NCBI GenBank assembly: GCA_009781185.1
Contig: WQYP01000017.1
Coordinates: 1 to 41,241 of the forward strand
Length of the DNA stretch: 41,241 nucleotides
Source: Phycisphaerales bacterium
GTDB taxonomy: Bacteria; Planctomycetota; Phycisphaerae; WQYP01
Direction of reading: 5' to 3'
The position numbers were made by a program, and so were the translations under genes. Under the pieces are notes generated by a model. That model was not told the origin of the DNA. It did no database searches and saw only the letters and a program-made list of their open reading frames with translations. Of the stretch, positions 38,250 to 41,241 are shown piece by piece (the first letter of the stretch is position 1; each line of letters begins with the position of its first letter).

Positions 38250-38636
38250 ATGCAAAAAGGCACGATGCCGGTGGCATTTCTGGAGCGGGTGGTGGAGGTG
38301 TTCCGGGTGTTGGGCGATCGTTCGCGGCTGGAGATTCTCCAGTCGCTGATGGCCGGCCCCAGAACGGTAAACGAAGTGGTGGAAATTACCGGCAAAGGCC
38401 AGGCGAACGTCTCAAAACACTTAGGCGTACTGGCGGCAGCAGGTCTGGTGAGCCGAACGGCCAAAGGGACATCAGCCATTTACGAAGTAACGGACCCCTT
38501 GGTATACAAGTTATGCGACATCGTTTGCGGGTCGTTGCGAAAGAAGCTTGGCCGTGAAAGCAAGGAGATTCAGCGACTCCTACGTCGAGGAGTGTTAGTG
38601 GGGTCCACACCGATTTCGATCGCAAAAAAACCATAG
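38250..38636 (+). CDS. ArsR/SmtB-family transcriptional regulator
   Basis: A winged helix of about 125 residues: FRVLGDRSRLEILQSLMAGP, VNEVVEITGKGQANVSKHLG and LVSRTAKGTSAIYEV are standard ArsR features. The last helix carries KLCDIVCGS, a CxxxC pair that could be a metal or persulphide sensor. Because the divergent partner is a rhodanese, a persulphide or sulphide response (as in BigR/SqrR-type regulators) is plausible, but the two Cys positions differ from the BigR pair. AAGGAG lies 8 bases before ATG 38250. Confidence 0.9.
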   Translation: MQKGTMPVAFLERVVEVFRVLGDRSRLEILQSLMAGPRTVNEVVEITGKGQANVSKHLGVLAAAGLVSRTAKGTSAIYEVTDPLVYKLCDIVCGSLRKKLGRESKEIQRLLRRGVLVGSTPISIAKKP

Positions 38637-38818
38637 CCGCATCATCGTCTGAATGATTTTCGTGATTTTTGGAGTTTTTTAGAGACTTTCTGTCCCACTT
38701 TGGGAATTTGGGGTATTTTGCGGTTTACAGGCGGGAGTTCCAAATGAAACTATGAGCCAGCCTTGGCTGGCAGAGTGTTAGACTGCTCGGCACGGCCCTA
38801 ACACGAAAGGAGGCTTGC

Positions 38819-38899
38819 ATGTATTACGTTGGTTTGGATGTACACTTACGGCGGTCTACGTTGGAAGTGCTGGATTCCAAGGGTTTCCCCATCAAAACT
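38819..38899 (+). pseudogene. IS110-family transposase N-terminal remnant
   Basis: AAAGGAGG precedes an ATG that opens with MYYVGLDVHLRRSTLEVLDS, the N-terminus of IS110-family DEDD transposases. Similarity ends after about 27 residues, and the following DNA is the 3' end of the oppositely oriented pRiA4b ORF-3-like gene. The transposase is therefore truncated. In IS110 elements the upstream non-coding end carries a guide (bridge) RNA; bases 38640-38818 could be such an end, which I cannot confirm. Confidence 0.7.
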
Positions 38900-38932
38900 T
38901 GTAGCCCTGTTTCATCCAGTAATATCGTGGCC

Positions 38933-39571
38933 TCAACGCCTCTGAATCTGCGAGAGGCGTTCATTTGTCTCGGCAAGATCGAAGGTGTCCGGATCAATGT
39001 CACCGGCCCATTCTTTCATGTCATCGTGTTCCGGATGCTTGGGATCCTTGAGAATATCCAGCATGTTGTAATAGCCCCAGATGCCTCCACAATCTTCCGG
39101 CGGACAGGCGCCCTTACCCGCAAGGCAGGTAAAAGGCTGGGATTTTTTGTCATCCGGCGATTCCGGCGAAGAAGAAAGCATCTTTTCTACCAACACCACG
39201 TGATACCAACTGTCGCCAAAATCATATTGATAAAGGATCTTCATTTTGGCCTGCGTCACCACATCGGAAAGGATATATTCCGCGGCGTCGAGTTCATCAT
39301 CAAAGCCCGAGTCCACGAGTCCTCCCAGCGGCTCGCGGCCCGCAAACCGCCGCCCGCCAATCTCGAAGTCATGCAGATGACTATTGTGCCATCCCATGGC
39401 AAGCTGAATGGCGTAGTGAAGATGATCCAGCGAACAATCGGGAACAACGATACGCCGCCAGATCGGCGGCTTGCTGCCGCGAAGCGTGATTTTCAGTTGA
39501 TACCACGTATCGGAGCGAGTGTGACTTGATGATTGACTGGCAGATTTGGAGGATTTTCGGAACATGAACAT
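38933..39571 (-). CDS. pRiA4b ORF-3-family protein
   Basis: 212 residues. YQLKITLRGSKPPIWRRIVV, LDHLHYAIQLAMGWHNSHLH, ILYQYDFGDSWYHVVLVEKM and CPPEDCGGIWGYY match the plasmid pRiA4b ORF-3 family, whose function is unknown although it is common on mobile DNA. The N-terminus is Ser/Lys-rich (RKSSKSASQSSSH). The IS110 fragment next to it fits a mobile or rearranged locus. A second in-frame ATG at 39565 is an alternative start. No strong ribosome site. Confidence 0.9.
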   Translation of the reverse strand: MFMFRKSSKSASQSSSHTRSDTWYQLKITLRGSKPPIWRRIVVPDCSLDHLHYAIQLAMGWHNSHLHDFEIGGRRFAGREPLGGLVDSGFDDELDAAEYILSDVVTQAKMKILYQYDFGDSWYHVVLVEKMLSSSPESPDDKKSQPFTCLAGKGACPPEDCGGIWGYYNMLDILKDPKHPEHDDMKEWAGDIDPDTFDLAETNERLSQIQRR

Positions 39572-39619
39572 GAACGATCCCTTTTCGGATGGATATAACG
39601 GAAACGAAAAAGCCGGTGA

Positions 39620-40676
39620 TTATCGTTCTGCGGATCCTTTCCGGGGCTGCTCGGCGAGCCATTGCTGAAGCCCGGCGAGCTGTTTGGCGGCGGCGGAGCC
39701 TTCGACGGCGCGAACGGCGATTTCCTGAACCTGAGCGTATGCCTTCTCCGTCTGAGCGTGCAGCGATGCAAGACGCTGAGCCTGATCCTTGGCGGTTTGT
39801 TCCAGGGACGTGATGCGGGTGGTAAGGACATTTTTTTCGCCGGCAAAATCGCGTTTGAGCAACTCTTCACGGGCGGCGGATTCCTGAGTCAGCCGCGCGG
39901 TGGTCTCTTTGACGGCGCGGGCAACGGCGGCATCGAGTTCCCGGGGGAAAGACTCCACCTTGGCGTGGAGCGTCTGAAGTTCCTGTTCGCCGGCCTTGAG
40001 AACCGCTTCACGCTGCGCGAAGTCTTTTTCAATGGCGGCTTTCTTTTCAGCGAGTTGCTTTTCCTGCGTCGCGGTTTGATCGGCAAAAGCGTCGCGGGTC
40101 TGCTGCTGTTCACGAGCGAAGGCGTAGGTATATTCAGCCTTTTCTCGCTCGCGGCGTTTGGCTTCGGCGGCATCACGCTCCTTGACGTCAGCCTCTTGCT
40201 GCTTGCGTTCCTGCTCCCACTGGGCGCGGAACTGATCGATTTCGTTTTGAATTGCCGCGCGCCGCGATTCCAATTCCGCTTCCATCGTGACTTTGGCGGC
40301 CTCATGGCTTTCAAAAAGGGCCGTCAAGGTGCTGGCGGATCGCTGGATTTCATAAATTTCCTTCAGTTCCTGATCTTTCGCGACAACGGCCCGCTGAAGC
40401 TGAACGTAACGGGCGACCTGTTCCTCGAGCCTGTCGGAGATGCCGCCGAGGGTTTTGGAGATGGTCGAGCGAAGTTCGCCAATCGATTCGACTACGCCGC
40501 GAGTGGCCAAATCCTCAGCAATGGCCAGTGCATCCGCGATGGCTTTTGCTTGCGATTTTTCCTCAGGCCGAGCGGTGGCTTCACGACGTTCGGCAACCGT
40601 TTTTTTCCGTGTCAGTCAGAGCCTCCAACATCTGCTGTCGAGGCGAGCGTTTTTTGATGGTGCTTTTTTCAGCCAT
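39620..40676 (-). CDS. Coiled-coil protein, frame broken in an A7 run
   Basis: A start at ATG 40676 has AAGGAGG 7 bases upstream and encodes MAEKSTIKKRSPRQQMLEAL then TDTEK, after which a run of seven A (40600-40606) shifts the frame to an early stop. Dropping one A joins it to a long frame ending at 39620. That frame (about 320 residues) is almost entirely heptad-like: RLEEQVARYVQLQRAVVAKD, EQERKQQEADVKERDAAEAK, AIEKDFAQREAVL, SLEQTAKDQAQRL. No domain is recognised. The role is unknown. The shift is sequencing error, slippage or real loss. Bases 39620-40510 alone are open. Confidence 0.8.
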
Positions 40677-41241
40677 GAGAGCCTCCTTGGGAAAATATGG
40701 AAATAACACGCGGAAGATACGCGCAGCGATTACGGTCTGCAAGCGACGGGCGCCCCCCTGTCATTCGTTTCTCGACTCAATCGCCTGTTTCGGAACGGCA
40801 TCTGTTAACCAGGCTGTTAGCCGAGAGTAAGGGCAATTTAGACTGATTACCACCGAATGCTGAGATTTTTGACGGACCTCTTCGCCTCTCCCAACACCTA
40901 CGGATCTGCGTGGACCATGAGCAGATCGGGCGTGTTGTGCTCGACCGCATTCTGCGGACCTGGCTTGAAGAAGCAATTTTCGTCTCGGACTTCCTGCCGT
41001 TATGGTTTCGGACCACGCCTTTTCGTGAGCTTGAGCGTCAGTGGTTTTGGGATGGCCAAGAGCACTTCGCACCGTGAAACGCGATCTTGAAGTTTTGAAG
41101 CATGCACCCCTTCTTCATGGGTTCGTGGCATGTTATGCCGCCTTTCGTAGCGGTCGGCCATACAAGCAGTAGTGGTGCCAGCGGTCGTCCTGGCTCAGGT
41201 ATAACGCTCGCAAGGCGAGGATCGCCGATGACAACCACCTC
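40677..41241. other. Gene-poor right end
   Basis: No complete gene is supported. One fragment (40847-41077, plus) is described separately. 41078-41241 has no clear motif on either strand. Confidence 0.5.
40847..41077 (+). CDS. Possible gene remnant without a clear start
   Basis: An open frame of 76 codons bounded by stops, with no ATG. Its translation has protein-like composition, including LRICVDHEQIGRVVLDRILR, TWLEEAIFVSDFLPLWFRTT and ERQWFWDGQEHFAP. A GTG lies inside. The alternating charged and aromatic residues look like a real C-terminal segment, perhaps left by rearrangement near the IS110 remnant. I do not recognise a family. Confidence 0.35.
   Translation, partial: LPPNAEIFDGPLRLSQHLRICVDHEQIGRVVLDRILRTWLEEAIFVSDFLPLWFRTTPFRELERQWFWDGQEHFAP

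Noticed and set aside
41125..41200. attC-like or recombination site near the right end
   Set aside because: GTTATGC and GTATAAC flank a partly self-complementary stretch, but they do not fit GTTRRRY/RYYYAAC and no integrase is nearby.
40761..41238. Two minus-strand frames at the right end
   Set aside because: They lack ribosome sites and motifs; one overlaps the more protein-like plus-strand remnant at 40847-41077.
1..41241. tRNA, rRNA or riboswitch genes
   Set aside because: I found no cloverleaf with a CCA end, no rRNA core sequence, and no recognised riboswitch motif upstream of purE, purQ, hisD or pyrC.

Overview
The window looks like a chromosomal contig from a planctomycete, most likely a Phycisphaerae-type lineage. 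The evidence is two PEP-CTERM secreted proteins whose C-termini read VPEPASLS...RRKR or RRSKR, a very large DUF4175-like membrane and coiled-coil protein, a BlaI plus M56-peptidase pair, a hopanoid gene (hpnE), GC-rich coding, and many short dispersed palindromes. No tRNA, rRNA, CRISPR array, phage module or plasmid replication gene is visible. This placement is inference from gene content, not a phylogeny.

Layout. 1-6212: an IS66 transposase tail, then three minus-strand genes (squalene-cyclase-repeat protein, 11-repeat ankyrin protein, giant DUF4175-like protein). 6245-9196: a divergent control region with two BlaI-type operators, then blaI and an M56 membrane peptidase that carries three SLBB domains as its extracytoplasmic part. 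9237-12145, minus strand: a PEP-CTERM protein, a NYN/PIN-like nuclease and two lipoproteins. 12313-14589, plus strand: rimO and pgsA. 14795-16299, minus strand: hpnE, broken at a 52-base G-rich tract. 16581-18680: pyrC and a membrane protein. 18820-19695, minus strand: three small membrane or secreted proteins. 19819-22153: purE, a ferredoxin-nitroreductase and a second PEP-CTERM protein. 22752-28046, plus strand: a GT2 glycosyltransferase, a PmtA-like methyltransferase, uvrC and a DUF3592 protein. 28043-34497, minus strand: a DUF167 protein, hisD, purQ, a GH38-like protein and hemW. 34678-36094, plus strand: an FHA protein and a PDZ lipoprotein. 36137-38636: MoeB/ThiF-like, AhpD-like, rhodanese-TM and a divergent ArsR regulator. 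38640-41241: an IS110 remnant, a pRiA4b ORF-3 family protein, a frameshifted coiled-coil protein and a mostly gene-poor end.

Most genes are single housekeeping or envelope functions rather than long operons: purine (purE, purQ), pyrimidine (pyrC), histidine (hisD), haem (hemW), lipid (pgsA, hpnE, PmtA-like), DNA repair (uvrC) and ribosome modification (rimO). Two modules look regulated: BlaI/M56-SLBB with its divergent neighbour, and ArsR/rhodanese with overlapping divergent promoters around a palindrome.

The most striking property is the density of short dispersed palindromes, at least a dozen families. They sit between genes, supply stop codons and C-terminal tails, precede starts, supply -35 boxes, and occur in frame inside housekeeping genes. 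Four genes also show a -10 box exactly 7 bases before the ATG, which suggests leaderless mRNAs.
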